Positions 44,953 through 54,937 of a stretch of 64,000 nucleotides of DNA are shown in pieces (position 1 is the stretch's first letter; each line of letters opens with the position of its first letter). A program made the translations under genes and the position numbers. Source of the stretch: Streptomyces sp. NBC_00878 (lineage in GTDB: Bacteria; Actinomycetota; Actinomycetes; Streptomycetales; Streptomycetaceae). The stretch is from positions 5,766,001 to 5,830,000 of the forward strand of contig NZ_JAPEOK010000001.1 in the NCBI RefSeq assembly GCF_026341515.1. The letters are read 5' to 3'. Under the pieces are notes generated by a model, which saw nothing but the letters and a program-made list of their open reading frames with translations, did not search any database and was not told where the DNA came from.

Positions 44953-46065
44953 GTGAACACCGCAATACGCCGTACCGCCGTAGCCGTCACGGCTTCCACA
45001 CTCAGCCTCACGCTCGCCGCGTGCGGGGCGCTGGGCGGGAGTGGTGACGGCAGCGACGCGAGCCCGACCAAGGGCGACGACATCACGGTGGGGCTGCTGC
45101 TGCCGGAGAAGGCGAACTCGCGCTATGAGAAGTTCGACTACCCCATCATCAAGAAGAAGGTCGACACCATCACCAACGGCAAGGGGAAGGTCGTCTACGC
45201 GAACGCCGAGCAGGACGCGGACCAGCAGAACCAGCAGCTCGCGCAGATGGTGGACGACAAGGTCGACGTACTCCTCGTGGACGCGGTGGACTCCAAGGCC
45301 ATCGCCTCCGGGGTGACGAAGGCCAAGGAAGCGGGCATTCCCGTCATCGCGTACGACCGGCTGGCCGAGGGGCCCATCGATGCGTACGTCTCGTTCGACA
45401 ACGAGGCGGTCGGCCAGGTGCAGGGCCGGGCCCTCGCCGACGAGCTCAACGGCGGCAAGACGCAGAAGATCATCATGATGAACGGCGCGGTGACGGACCC
45501 GAACGCCGCCCAGTTCAAGAAGGGCGCCCTCGGCGAACTCAGCGGCAAGGTGACCATCGCCAAGTCCTACGACACCAAGGACTGGAAGCCGTCGAACGCG
45601 CGCGCCAACATGATGGCGGCGATCTCCTCCGTCGGCGCCGGCAACATCGCCGGGGTGTACTCCGCCAACGACGGCATGGCCGGAGGCATCATCTCCGCGC
45701 TGAAGGCGGCCGGAGTCACCGAGTTGCCGCCGATCACCGGTCAGGACGCGGAGCTGGACGCGGTGCAGCGCGTCGTCATCGGCGATCAGTTCATGAGCGT
45801 CTACAAGCCCTACCCGCAGGAGGCCGAGACCGCCGCCGAGATGGCCGTGGCCCGGGTCCGCGGCTTCGGCATCGAGTTCGACTCCCTCACCCCCGACAAG
45901 GCCACCAGCCCCACGAACAAGAACATCCCGGCCAACCTCCTCCAGGTCTCCGCGCTGACCAAGGACACCATCGAGTCGACGGTCCTCCGGGACGGCATCT
46001 ACACGGCCGACCAGATCTGCACGGCCAAGTACAAGGCGGCCTGCGACTCCCTCGGCATCAAGTAA
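44953..46065 (+). CDS. Sugar ABC transporter substrate-binding lipoprotein (XylF-like)
   Basis: A 370-residue type I periplasmic-binding protein. The lipoprotein signal (AVAVTASTLSLTLAACGALG) is followed by the binding domain: ITVGLLLPEKANSRYEKFDY, VDVLLVDAVDSKAI, GIPVIAYDRLAEGPIDAYVS, KIIMMNGAVTDPNAAQFKKG and AGVYSANDGMAGGIISALKA. The pattern fits xylose/ribose-type binders. The start is a GTG with GGAAGG eight bases upstream. No ATPase or permease gene is adjacent, so it either serves a transporter encoded elsewhere or acts as an orphan sensor. Confidence 0.87.
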   Translation: MNTAIRRTAVAVTASTLSLTLAACGALGGSGDGSDASPTKGDDITVGLLLPEKANSRYEKFDYPIIKKKVDTITNGKGKVVYANAEQDADQQNQQLAQMVDDKVDVLLVDAVDSKAIASGVTKAKEAGIPVIAYDRLAEGPIDAYVSFDNEAVGQVQGRALADELNGGKTQKIIMMNGAVTDPNAAQFKKGALGELSGKVTIAKSYDTKDWKPSNARANMMAAISSVGAGNIAGVYSANDGMAGGIISALKAAGVTELPPITGQDAELDAVQRVVIGDQFMSVYKPYPQEAETAAEMAVARVRGFGIEFDSLTPDKATSPTNKNIPANLLQVSALTKDTIESTVLRDGIYTADQICTAKYKAACDSLGIK

Positions 46066-46123
46066 CGCCTCGGCAGCGTCACTGTTCCGGTCGACGCGCG
46101 TAACCGGGGCGGTTCAGGCGCTC

Positions 46124-47020
46124 TCACGCCACCCGCGTGAACTCCACCGTCACCTCCGGCGGTCCTCCGGCCACCCCCCGGTACACGCCCTTGTGCGGGG
46201 TCACGTCGTCGTAGTCGCGGCCGCGGCCGACCACGACGTGGGACTCGTTGGCGCGGGTGCGGTTGGTGGGGTCGTGGCCGGTCCAGTCGCCCGCCCAGTA
46301 CTCGATCCAGGCGTGGCTCTGCCCGGCGACGGGCCGGTGCAGTTCCGCGTCCCGCTCGGGGTGCAGGTAGCCGGACACGTACCGGGTCGGCAGCCCCAGG
46401 GCCCGGAGCAGTCCGGCCGTGAGGTGGGCGATGTCCTGGCAGACGCCCGCGCCCTGTTCCCAGGCCTCGGCGGCGCTGGTGTTCACGCCGGTGGAGCCCG
46501 GGATGTACGAGACCCGGTCGGCGACCAGGTCCGAGACCGCGACCGCCGTCTCGTGCGGGTCCAGGCCCGCCGCCGCCGTGCGGGCCCGCTCGATCAGCTC
46601 CTCGGGGACGGCCGTACGGGACGTCTGCACCGCCTGCTCCAACAGGCGGGAGTTCGCCACCCGTTCGGCCACTTCGGCCCAGGTCGGGGTGGTCGGCAGG
46701 GCGGCCGGCGGGGCCGTCTCCACCAGGCTCACCGCAGTGATCGTCAGGTCCTCGTGCGGCTCCATCAGGTCGAAACCGGTGACCTGGGTGCCCCAGTAGT
46801 CCCAGTACGACCAGGTCGGCGTGGACGGGTTGACCAGGACACGGGCGTCCAGCGTCGTCTGGCCCGGCAGCGTCAGCGGGGTCATACGGACCTCGTTGTG
46901 GGAGCGGACCGCGGCCTGCGCGTACGAGACGCGGGTGATGTGCCGGATGCGGAGCCGACGAGTCATCGCCGCGCTCGTGTGGGAGTCCATACTCATGTTC
47001 GCGTTCATGTTCTCGCTCAT
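46124..47020 (-). CDS. Transglutaminase-like cysteine protease
   Basis: A 298-residue protein with an N-terminal bacterial-transglutaminase region (RLRIRHITRVSYAQAAVRSH) and the transglutaminase core. The Cys is in GAGVCQDIAHLTAGLL near residue 191, the His in GQSHAWIEYW near 235 and the Asp in GHDPTNRT near 248. The first codons are Met-rich; ATG at 47026 overlaps the upstream stop, but ATG at 47020 has better spacing (seven bases) from AAGGAG. It is the third gene of the ATP-grasp/alpha-E operon and probably cleaves or forms amide bonds on the same product. Confidence 0.87.
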   Translation of the reverse strand: MSENMNANMSMDSHTSAAMTRRLRIRHITRVSYAQAAVRSHNEVRMTPLTLPGQTTLDARVLVNPSTPTWSYWDYWGTQVTGFDLMEPHEDLTITAVSLVETAPPAALPTTPTWAEVAERVANSRLLEQAVQTSRTAVPEELIERARTAAAGLDPHETAVAVSDLVADRVSYIPGSTGVNTSAAEAWEQGAGVCQDIAHLTAGLLRALGLPTRYVSGYLHPERDAELHRPVAGQSHAWIEYWAGDWTGHDPTNRTRANESHVVVGRGRDYDDVTPHKGVYRGVAGGPPEVTVEFTRVA

Positions 47021-47022
47021 GC

Positions 47023-47955
47023 TCATGCTCCTTCCTGGGCCCACTCGACCGGCCCCTGGTACGGGAAGAACCTCTCCGCGACCGCCTCGGCCGATGCCAT
47101 GCAGGACGTCTGCAACTCCCGTAGGAGGGACGGGAGTACGTCCTCCAGGGCCGTCGAGTCCAGGTATTCGAGGCGGGTGCGCATTCTGCCGATCGGGCGG
47201 CGCGCCGGGTCCTGGCGCGGGCGGCCGAGCGCCGCCAGGCACTCCTCCGCCGTGGTCAGCGCGTGCAGCACCGAACGCGGGAACTCCCGGTCCATGATGA
47301 GGAATTCGGCCACCCGGGCCGTGTCCCCGAAACCGCCGTACACCCGCGCGTACGCCTCGTCCGCCCCGCTCGCGCTGAGCAGCGTCGGCCAGTCGGGCGC
47401 GTGCGCCGCGTCCAACACCCGTACGGACAGCAGTCGTACGGTCATGTCCACCCGCTCCAGGCTCCTGCCGAGGACCACGAAACGCCAGCTGTCGTCCCGG
47501 CTCATCGTCGAGTCGGCGAGCCCGCAGAAGAGCGCGGCCCGCCGGCGGACCAGCTCCAGATAGGCGTACGGGCCGGTGCGGCGGGCGGCGAGACGCTGGT
47601 CGGCGAGGGCGTGCCAGGTGGAGTTGAGGCACTCCCACATCTCGGAGGACACCGCCTCGCGGGCGCTGCGCGCGTTCAGCCGGGCGGCGCCCAGCGCGCC
47701 CTCGATGGAACAGGTCGAGCGGGCGTCGAAGGCCAGCTGGTCCAGGACCTGTTGCATGTCGACGGGGTCGGTGCCCGCGTCGACGCCGAGGATCGCGTAC
47801 AACGAGCGGCAGGCCACGTCCTCGTCCCGCCAGGGGTCTTCGAGGAGCCGGTGCAGATACGCGTCGAGGATGCGGCCGGTGGCGTCGGCCCGTTCGACAT
47901 AGCGGCCCGTCCAGGTCAGCGCCTCGGCGATGCGGGAGAGGATCACGTCGTTCAC
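47023..47955 (-). CDS. Alpha-E domain protein
   Basis: A 310-residue alpha-helical protein of the alpha-E family (VILSRIAEALTWTGRYVERA, CSIEGALGAARLNARSAREA, SVLHALTTAEECLAALGR). It almost always occurs with circularly permuted ATP-grasp proteins. GTG at 47955 is preferred because AGGAGG lies seven bases upstream and relatives start at this point. An upstream ATG (48060) would add an Ala/Gln repeat with no homology. Its stop overlaps the transglutaminase start region. Confidence 0.88.
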   Translation of the reverse strand: MNDVILSRIAEALTWTGRYVERADATGRILDAYLHRLLEDPWRDEDVACRSLYAILGVDAGTDPVDMQQVLDQLAFDARSTCSIEGALGAARLNARSAREAVSSEMWECLNSTWHALADQRLAARRTGPYAYLELVRRRAALFCGLADSTMSRDDSWRFVVLGRSLERVDMTVRLLSVRVLDAAHAPDWPTLLSASGADEAYARVYGGFGDTARVAEFLIMDREFPRSVLHALTTAEECLAALGRPRQDPARRPIGRMRTRLEYLDSTALEDVLPSLLRELQTSCMASAEAVAERFFPYQGPVEWAQEGA

Positions 47956-48005
47956 GGCCGTACCTCCTGCTGCGTGTGCGGCTTGAGCGGGCTGAGCGGC
48001 TATAG

Positions 48006-48032
48006 CGGCTTGAGCGGCTTGAGCGGCTTGAG
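48006..48032. repeat. 9-bp tandem repeat between ATP-grasp and alpha-E genes
   Basis: Three units of CGGCTTGAG, with related units just to the left (GGCTGAGCGGCTATAG), in the 101-bp gap between coupled genes. In the long frame it would encode Ala/Gln repeats. Probably non-coding. Confidence 0.6.
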
Positions 48033-48056
48033 TTGCGGACGCTCCGTGCGGGGGTG

Positions 48057-49601
48057 TCATTGCTGCTGCGCCCCTTCCTGAGGGACGAGGCGGTCGCCGT
48101 CGGGGCCGAGCTGGCGCGGGGCGACCTCGGGCAGGGCGCCCGTGGGCTCCGCCGACGGTCCCTCCGCCGGTCCCTCCGCGAGGACCCAGGTGTCCTTGGA
48201 ACCGCCGCCCTGGCTGGAGTTGACGATGAGGTTGCCCTCCTGGAGCGCGACCCGGGTGAGCCCGCCGGGCAGCACCCACACGTCGCTGCCGTCGTTCACG
48301 GCGAACGGCCGGAGGTCGATGTGGCGCGGAGCCATCCGCTCGCCCGCGAGGGTGGGGGAGGTGGACAGGGCGACCGGCCGCTGGGCGATCCACCCGCGAG
48401 GATCGGCGGCAACCTCTTTGCGTACGCGATCCAGGGTCTGCCGGTCGGCGTGCGGTCCGATGACGATGCCCTGTCCGCCGGCGCCGTCGACCGGCTTCAC
48501 GACGAGCTGGTCGAGCTGGTCGAGGACGGCCTCCAACTGCCCCGGCTCGTCGGGGCGAAACGATTCGACATTGGGGAGGACCGGTTCCTCGGACAGGTAG
48601 TACCGGATGAGATCGGGAACGTACGTGTAGAGCAGCTTGTCGTCCGCGATGCCGTTGCCCACGGCGTTCGCGAGTGTGATGTTCCCGGCCTGGGCGGCGT
48701 TCATGATGCCGGGGCAGCCGATCACCGAGTCGGGCCGGAAGTGCAGCGGGTCGAGGAAGTCGTCGTCGAGCCGCCGGTATACGACATGGACGGGCATCTC
48801 GCCCCGCGTGGTCCGCATCCACACCCGGTTCCCACGGCAGACCAGATCGTGCCCCTCGACCAGCTGCACGCCCATCAGCCGTGCCAGCAGGGCGTGTTCG
48901 AAGTAGGCGGCGTTGTTCGGACCGGGGGTGAGCACGACGACGCGCGGGTCGCCGACCCCGTCGGGCGCGGACGCGCGCAGCGCCGCGAGCAGCCGCTGCC
49001 CGTACCCGTCGACCGGCAGCACATGCTGCTCGGCGAAGAGCGAGGGGAAGATCCGGGTCATCGCCCGCCGGTTCTCGATGACGTACGAGACCCCGGACGG
49101 CACCCGGACGTTGTCCTCCAGAACCCGGAAGTCACCGGCCTCGTCCCGTACGAGATCGATGCCGGCGACGTGGATGCGTACGCCGCCCGGGGGCTCCACC
49201 CCGTGCGCGGCCCGGTGGAAGTGGGGGGAGTTGAGGAGGAGCCGCCAGGGCACGACCCCGTCCTCGAAGGCCCGGCACGGCCCGTACGCGTCGGCGAGGT
49301 AGGCCTCAAGGGCCCTGACCCGTTGAGAAACCCCGCGCTGAATGAGATCCCACTCCATCGCGTCCAGCACGCGCGGCACGAGGTCCAGCGGCCAGGGCCG
49401 CTCCTCCCCCGCGAACGCGTACGTCACGCCCCGGTCCGTGAACGACCGGGCCATCTGATCGGCCCTGAACCGAAGTTCGGCCGGTTCCATCGGTTGAAGC
49501 GCCGCCAGCACCGGCTCATAGGCGGCCCTGACCTCACCCGGCCGCTCAAACATCTCGTCCCACGCGTCGGCCAACGCGTATGCGTCAAATATGTCCGCCA
49601 T
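48057..49601 (-). CDS. Circularly permuted ATP-grasp protein (type 1)
   Basis: A 514-residue protein of the CP_ATPgrasp_1/DUF404-DUF407 group. Landmarks are RRVRALEAYLADAYG-like helices, VAGIDLVRDEAGDFRVLEDN, VRVPSGVSYVIENRRAM, VVVLTPGPNNAAYFEH, VGNGIADDKLLYTYVPDLIR and LVVKPVDGAGGQGIVIGPHA (ATP loop), ending VNSSQGGGSKDTWVLAEG. These enzymes are predicted to ligate amide bonds in an uncharacterised peptide or modification pathway encoded by three-gene operons like this one. The promoter must lie in 49602-49735. The C-terminal tail contains EGPAEGPSAE. Confidence 0.9.
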   Translation of the reverse strand: MADIFDAYALADAWDEMFERPGEVRAAYEPVLAALQPMEPAELRFRADQMARSFTDRGVTYAFAGEERPWPLDLVPRVLDAMEWDLIQRGVSQRVRALEAYLADAYGPCRAFEDGVVPWRLLLNSPHFHRAAHGVEPPGGVRIHVAGIDLVRDEAGDFRVLEDNVRVPSGVSYVIENRRAMTRIFPSLFAEQHVLPVDGYGQRLLAALRASAPDGVGDPRVVVLTPGPNNAAYFEHALLARLMGVQLVEGHDLVCRGNRVWMRTTRGEMPVHVVYRRLDDDFLDPLHFRPDSVIGCPGIMNAAQAGNITLANAVGNGIADDKLLYTYVPDLIRYYLSEEPVLPNVESFRPDEPGQLEAVLDQLDQLVVKPVDGAGGQGIVIGPHADRQTLDRVRKEVAADPRGWIAQRPVALSTSPTLAGERMAPRHIDLRPFAVNDGSDVWVLPGGLTRVALQEGNLIVNSSQGGGSKDTWVLAEGPAEGPSAEPTGALPEVAPRQLGPDGDRLVPQEGAQQQ

Positions 49602-49734
49602 GGCCTGACGTTAAGTGTGGTATGTAACGCGCCGATCACTCGGTTATTTCGGGGAGCTCACGGGAGGCGGGGTTCCCAGTGGCGCGGCGAGCGCGCTGTC
49701 TGTTGCAGGTGGGCACGCTTTCCCGGGGGCCCGC

Positions 49735-49975
49735 CAGGGTGAGCGTCCGGAGCAGCCACTCGACGGGGCGGTATCGCAATCGGGCCGGCCACGCTGTGCT
49801 CACGGCAAGTTGAAGGCCTTACACGGCGCAGGCGAGCACAGTCACCGCGGTCGCGCCGATGTGCCCATGGAGCGAGAAACCGTACGCGGCGGCCGGCACG
49901 GTCGTGATCACAGACTGTGTCAGAAAGTTCGTGAGTGCCAAACGGCCGACCGGGGCGAGCAGCCGGACTGAGGAG
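49735..49975 (-). pseudogene. C-terminal remnant of a DUF418 membrane protein
   Basis: On the minus strand from about 49962 the frame reads LLAPVGRLALTNFLTQSVIT, then a hydrophobic stretch, an in-frame TAA (49821-49819), and continues GLQLAVSTAWPARLRYRPVE WLLRTLTLAG after the stop. GR-ALTNYL-QS and the closing R-GPLEWLWR-LT motif are characteristic of DUF418-family proteins. Most of the gene is missing and the remaining part is interrupted, so it is a fossil. The region 49602-50007 holds nothing else I can support apart from the ATP-grasp promoter. Confidence 0.6.
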
Positions 49976-50007
49976 GTCGGGCGCTGTCGGAGCCCGAGAT
50001 CACGCGT

Positions 50008-53000
50008 TCACGACCGGTGTTGTCCCGCCGCCACGTCCGTGCAGGACGCATTGGCACTGTGAGGGGTGATCTGTGCCTGTCGCTCTTGGCCAGAGTTCTG
50101 GAAGGTGATGGTGAAACAGCGGCCCACCGTGGCATCGGCCGGACCGAAGACGGCAAGGGAGCGCTGGTAGCTGTTGGAGAACTGAATGCTGACGCGTGTG
50201 CTGTCGTTGGCGGAATCGATCCCGAACAGCAGACCGGTGTGCAGGCCCGTGACCGATGACAGGGCACTGTTGACGTCCTGGCGGTTGACCGGGTGAGCGC
50301 TGCCCTGGGCGACGATGGCATCCGCGAAGCGTTGCGCGCTGTTCCGGGTCGCCTCGAAGGCAGCGTCCTTGCGTGATGCTTCGCGGGCACTGCCGATCCC
50401 GTACGCCACCAGGACCACTGCCAGAAAGCACAGCAGGACCGCTCCCAGGGCCTTCGCCCAGGGAGCGGTCCTTCCTATCTGATCCGTTGTCATCGCTGCC
50501 CAGAGGTTGCTCACCGCACGCCGGAAGGCCTCAGAGTACGCGGTGGTGCCGACGCCGGTGGGGGTGAAAGCCCTCGTGGCTGACGCACCAGGTGCCACCG
50601 ATGGTGCAGCGGAAGTCCCCTTCGCCTTGAGAGCTTTCACGATCTTGTTGATGCCCTCGGGGTCGTCGCAGGCGCGCTTGCCCTCGAAGTCGCCGTCTGG
50701 GGATTCGAAGGTGACCGGCAGCTGCTGTGCCTTGAGTGTCTGGACCAGTTGCCTCTGCTTGGCCTCCATGTACTGGGCCATGGAGTTGATCCTGTTCATG
50801 CCTGCCCCGCCGACGCCGCTCACGCAGAGGGTCGCATCTGCGTTGAAGAGTCTCGGATACCCGAGCAGGACGATCTTGGCGTTGGGCGCCTGCCCATGGA
50901 TCTGCCGCAGCACCTCCTCGACTCTCGGCATCGTGTCGTCGATGTCGCGCTGGACGTCTGCCTCTGCCGGGCACCCGGACGTGGCGCACATCTGCAGGAC
51001 GAAGGGGAAGCGTGCGTCGTTGCCGCCGATGGTGAGGGCGGCCAGGGTGGTGTCACTGCTGAGGACGCCGGAGTCGATCTGAGAAATTTCACGGAAGTTG
51101 CCGTCCCAGCCCCAGTGCACGTTCCCGTCCTGGCCTGTGGGGAGACCTTGTCTGACCTGCCCCTGCCAGGTGTTGGCGCCGGAACACGATACGTCCTGAA
51201 AGTCCAGTGTCCCCGAGTAGGAGTCGGCCAACTGCCCGACGCTGGATGAGAAGCCGGGCAGCGTGGTCTTGCGCGCCCAGGAGTTCTTGCTGCGGCGGCA
51301 GGCGTTCCACTGAGACGTGTCGATGTCCTTGTTGCTCTCCGGGGAGTAGGAGCCGGCGCCTTCCCCGGAGGTGTAGGAGTCGCCGAGTATCGCGACAACT
51401 TGCTTGGGTTTGGCGCCGACCGGCTGGAACGCGACCGCGTCCCAGGCGATGTCCTCGTCACCGGTGCCTTCCATGGTCTGGCTGGTCAGCTGCACGCGGG
51501 GCTTGCCGTTGATCTGGTAGACGCCCAGGGACACCCAGGTGTTGGCTTTGTGCTTCTGGCCGATGGTGCGGTGCCGGGAGACCTGGCCGCTGCCGGTGTC
51601 GATGTCGTACCTGGCCTGCTGGGTGTGGGCGCCGTGGTCGGGAACGTGGACCATGATGCGGACCCATTCGTTCAGGTTGCGACCGAGTGTCCAGGTGCCG
51701 GTTGTCTTGAGCCGGGTGCCGTCGGTGTTGGCGGCCTGGCGGGTGTGGGTGAACCAGAAGTGGTCGCCGTATCCGGCGCCGATCTGATGCAGATCGATCT
51801 TTCCGGGGTAGGTGCCGTTCGAGTTCGCGAAGGTGAACTCGAATTCTCCGGCGGAGGTTGAGGCACCGCAGGTGTGTCCTGGCTGGCCGGTTGGCGTGGT
51901 GCCCTGCTTGATGTCGTCGACGACGAGGCTGCCTGCGGGCAGGCGGGGGGTGTCGGACGAACAGCGGGGCGGGTAGGAGGAGTTCTCGTTGGGCTGCTCT
52001 GGGTAGTCGGCGTTGTTGAAGCGGTGGACGGGGTTGCCGCACTGGGCGGCGGAGCCGCAGTCCTTCCACTTCACGTTGTCGTGCCACCAGCACTTGAGGT
52101 ACAGCGGGTCGGACTCGTTCGGGTCCCCGGGCAGTGTGCACGGGCCCTGCCCCGTCTGGTTCGATGTCCCCTCGTTGATCTTGTCGTTGTCGCAGTCGTT
52201 CGCCTCGGTGCAGAACAGGGCGATCGGAGGCTTGGCCGCGGTGCGGTCCTGGTTGCTGTTCCACCAGGCGGCCCGGTATCCCGCCTGCATGCTGCCCGGT
52301 TTGAACAGGGCGGAGATCGGCCGAGCGGCCCACCCGATGACCTTCTCCTGGTACGGCCAGTCCTGGGGATGCGCGGCGTGCGAGTAGTCGTCACCGCCGG
52401 TCGAGTTCTCCAGGAAGGGGGTGCGGTTCTCCTTCCACAACGGGTTGGCGGGGTTGTTCGTCCAGCCCACGCCCCACTTGCCCCCGTTGTTGCCCGCTTC
52501 GGACTGAGGGTAGAAACCGGAGTTGTAGGCCCACAGGGCGAAGAACCAGTTCTCGATGTACTTCGGCTTGCCGTCGTTGACGGTCATGCCGGCCTTGCGG
52601 GTCTGGTTCCACTTCGAGGCGAGGATGTCCGCGCCGTAGGCGATGTTCGCCGTGTAGTCGAGTGCCGCGGCCTCCTTCTGCACGCTCGTCAGGGTGGTGT
52701 CGGCCTTGCACATGTCGTCGGTGACCTGGGTGATGCCGTAACCGCAGTCGGCCTTGGCCCAGTTGATGCCCCACGGGTCACCCTGGTTGCCGTCGGCGGC
52801 GTACTTGATCCCGTAGTAGTTGCCGATCAGCGGGTTGCCGGTCAGGCCCGGCACCACGGTTCGTGCGGCCTGCCACATGTTGGATTCCTGGGCGGTGATC
52901 CCGAGCAGGATCTGGGACGGGATGTGCCACTCGTCCGGGCGGTCGGGGACCCCGTTCGGGTCGCCCTCCAGCGCGCGCAGCGGGAACAGGACCTGCGGCG

Positions 53001-54454
53001 AATAGGCACTCATACCGGTGCCGTTCCAGTTCGAGGGCCGGGTGATCCAGGTGTCCAGGCCGTCGATGACCGCCTGGTTCACGGCCCACTCGGCCTGCCG
53101 GGGGGGTCGGCTGCAGGGCCTGCTTGACGACGCTGCCGCGCGGGACGGCACAGGTGCGCTCGTCCTCGACGGGGTCGTTCGGCGAGGCCGCGGCCGCGCT
53201 CCGCTGCGCCTTCGGCGTGCCGGCCCCGGCCGTGAGGGCGGGCGAGGTGTTCTTGCCCTGCGGCATCCGCGCGTCGGAAACCGGAATGTCTCCCGGCGAC
53301 GCAGTGAGCTTCGCGGTGCGGCCGGTGGCAAGGGTGAGGATGCTCGTTGACACCGGGCGGATCGACAACGCGTCCGCGCCCTGCGGCGGCTTCTTGGTGT
53401 CCTGCCAGCGGGAGACGATGACTGCCTGGCCGCGAGTGCTGGCGGTCGCGTCCTTCGCGACACCGGGGTTCTTGACCGCGCCGGGCAGCGTACGGGACGT
53501 CTTCGCCTTGCCGGTGATGAACACGGTGCCCGCGGCCGAGGCACTCAGATCCATGTCCGCGAGCCGGCCCGTAGCCAATGCCGAGGTTCTCCCGGCATGG
53601 AAGCGCTTGACCGTACCGCGGTCCTTGCCCGTGCGGTCGAGGAACACCACGCAGCCGTCGCGGTCTGTACGGAGTTGGAACGGCACCCCGGATGTCGTGG
53701 CCAGCGGTGTGCGCTTCCCGTTCGCGCCGATCTTCACCACCTGGTAGCCGGCCGCCGCCGCGATGCCGTCCCGGTACGGGACCGCGGAGGTCACCTGGCC
53801 CTTCAGACTGAGCGGCTTGCCGGCCTTGCCGGCCTTGCCCGCCTGGGCGTCGACGGTGACCAGCCGGGTCCCGCTCTGCTTGGCACTGTCATCGGTGAAC
53901 TGCGACACCACCGCCGCCTCGCCTTGTCCGCAGCCGGGCGAGAAGTACGCGAGGGACGACTGCAGCAGCAGTTTGGTCACCTTGCCGGTGGTGAGGTCGA
54001 CGACTGCGGTGAAGGCGCCCCGCGTCATCAGCTCGGGCTTGTTGGTGAAGGTGCGAGGCGCGTAGACGGCGACGGCGTGTTTGCCGGAAGCCGTGACGCA
54101 GGCGTTGCCGATCCACGCGTCCGCGTCGAAGCCCGGCTCGGAGAGCGATGCGGCGGTCTTCCAGCTGTAGCCGTCGTCCTTGTCGGCGGTGAGGATGTGA
54201 AAGCCTTGCGCGTCGGAGCTGGTCGTCCATGCGCGGTCCGCCGACGCGCGCCACTCCTTGCCGAGCAACCGGGACCGCCCTTCCGCGGGGACCGCCGCAG
54301 GAGCCGGTGGCGCGGTCGCCGCCTTCTCCGGCGGCTGCTTGGCGGGCTGGGGGGCGGGTTCGTCGGCGACAGCGACGGTCTGGATGAGTCCGGTGAGGAC
54401 CGCGGTGGCTGCGAGGCCCGCAATCCCGGAGCGGACAGGTCTGAGCTTTCTCAA
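50008..54454 (-). pseudogene. Giant secreted LT/golvesin/SGNH multidomain protein, split by a G7-run frameshift
   Basis: The first segment (54454 to about 53100) starts at a TTG after GGGAG. It has a signal peptide (RSGIAGLAATAVLTGLIQTV) and a propeller-like region, ending in VPRGSVVKQALQP. At a run of seven G (53100-53106, plus strand) the frame must shift by one base to continue as PRQAEWAVNQAVIDGLDTW. The second segment holds a lysozyme-like domain (LLGITAQESNMWQAA, GYGITQVTDDM), a golvesin-like domain (HFWFTHTRQAA, WDAVAFQPVG) and an SGNH hydrolase (VVAILGDSYTSGEGAGSYSP, TIGGNDARF). A C-terminal TM (ALGAVLLCFLAVVLVAYGIG) and 120 more residues follow. It resembles NocE-type proteins of actinomycetes. 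An intact protein of about 1,480 residues results if the run is one base shorter. Confidence 0.7.
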
Positions 54455-54647
54455 CGGGACAACTCCCCTTCGTGTCGGTGGATTTGGGCAGGGCGCAAGA
54501 GACCGCCGCAGCTCCGTACGGGTGGCGGTGCTGCGGCGGTCGGCCGGAAGGCGGTGCGCGGTCAGTTCTGGCAGCGGTGACACCGCTGGGTCTGGACAGG
54601 TTCCGGGCTGTCCGTGCGGGCGATCAGGTCGGCTGCCGTGGGTTTGT

Positions 54648-54827
54648 CGGGTCTTCGAAGTTGAGCGGTGCGCAGCGGCGAGGCCGCTGGTCCGCACCTG
54701 CCGCCAGGGCGACGTTTGGAAGGTTCGGGACAGTTCTGACGGCTGCCACCAGGCCTTACGGAGGCCGCGAGTGTCCCAAATCTTCCAGTTACCCGACGGG
54801 GGCCCACCGCTCAACTTCGAAGACCCG
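54648..54827. repeat. 180-bp nested inverted-repeat element
   Basis: An exact 23-bp inverted repeat bounds the segment (54648-54670 and 54805-54827; core TTCGAAGTTGAGCGGTG). Inside lies a second inverted repeat, TGGAAGGTTCGGGACA (54717-54732) against 54772-54787, with two mismatches. The non-coding stretch 54455-54937 holds only this element and the promoter of the multidomain gene. It could be a MITE-like insertion or a large cruciform regulator. Confidence 0.75.
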
Positions 54828-54937
54828 GTTTGTCGCGGCGGTTGTTCGCGCATGCGGGACGTACCGCTCGCTTCGGCGATGGCGGAGCGTCGCCTTCGCC
54901 TGCTTCTGGCCGCGTTGCAGGAGTCGCACGCCGGAAG

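Noticed and set aside
48060..48822. N-terminal extension of the alpha-E protein through the ATP-grasp gene
   Set aside because: It is a shadow of the ATP-grasp coding sequence; the GTG at 47955 has AGGAGG and matches relatives' starts.
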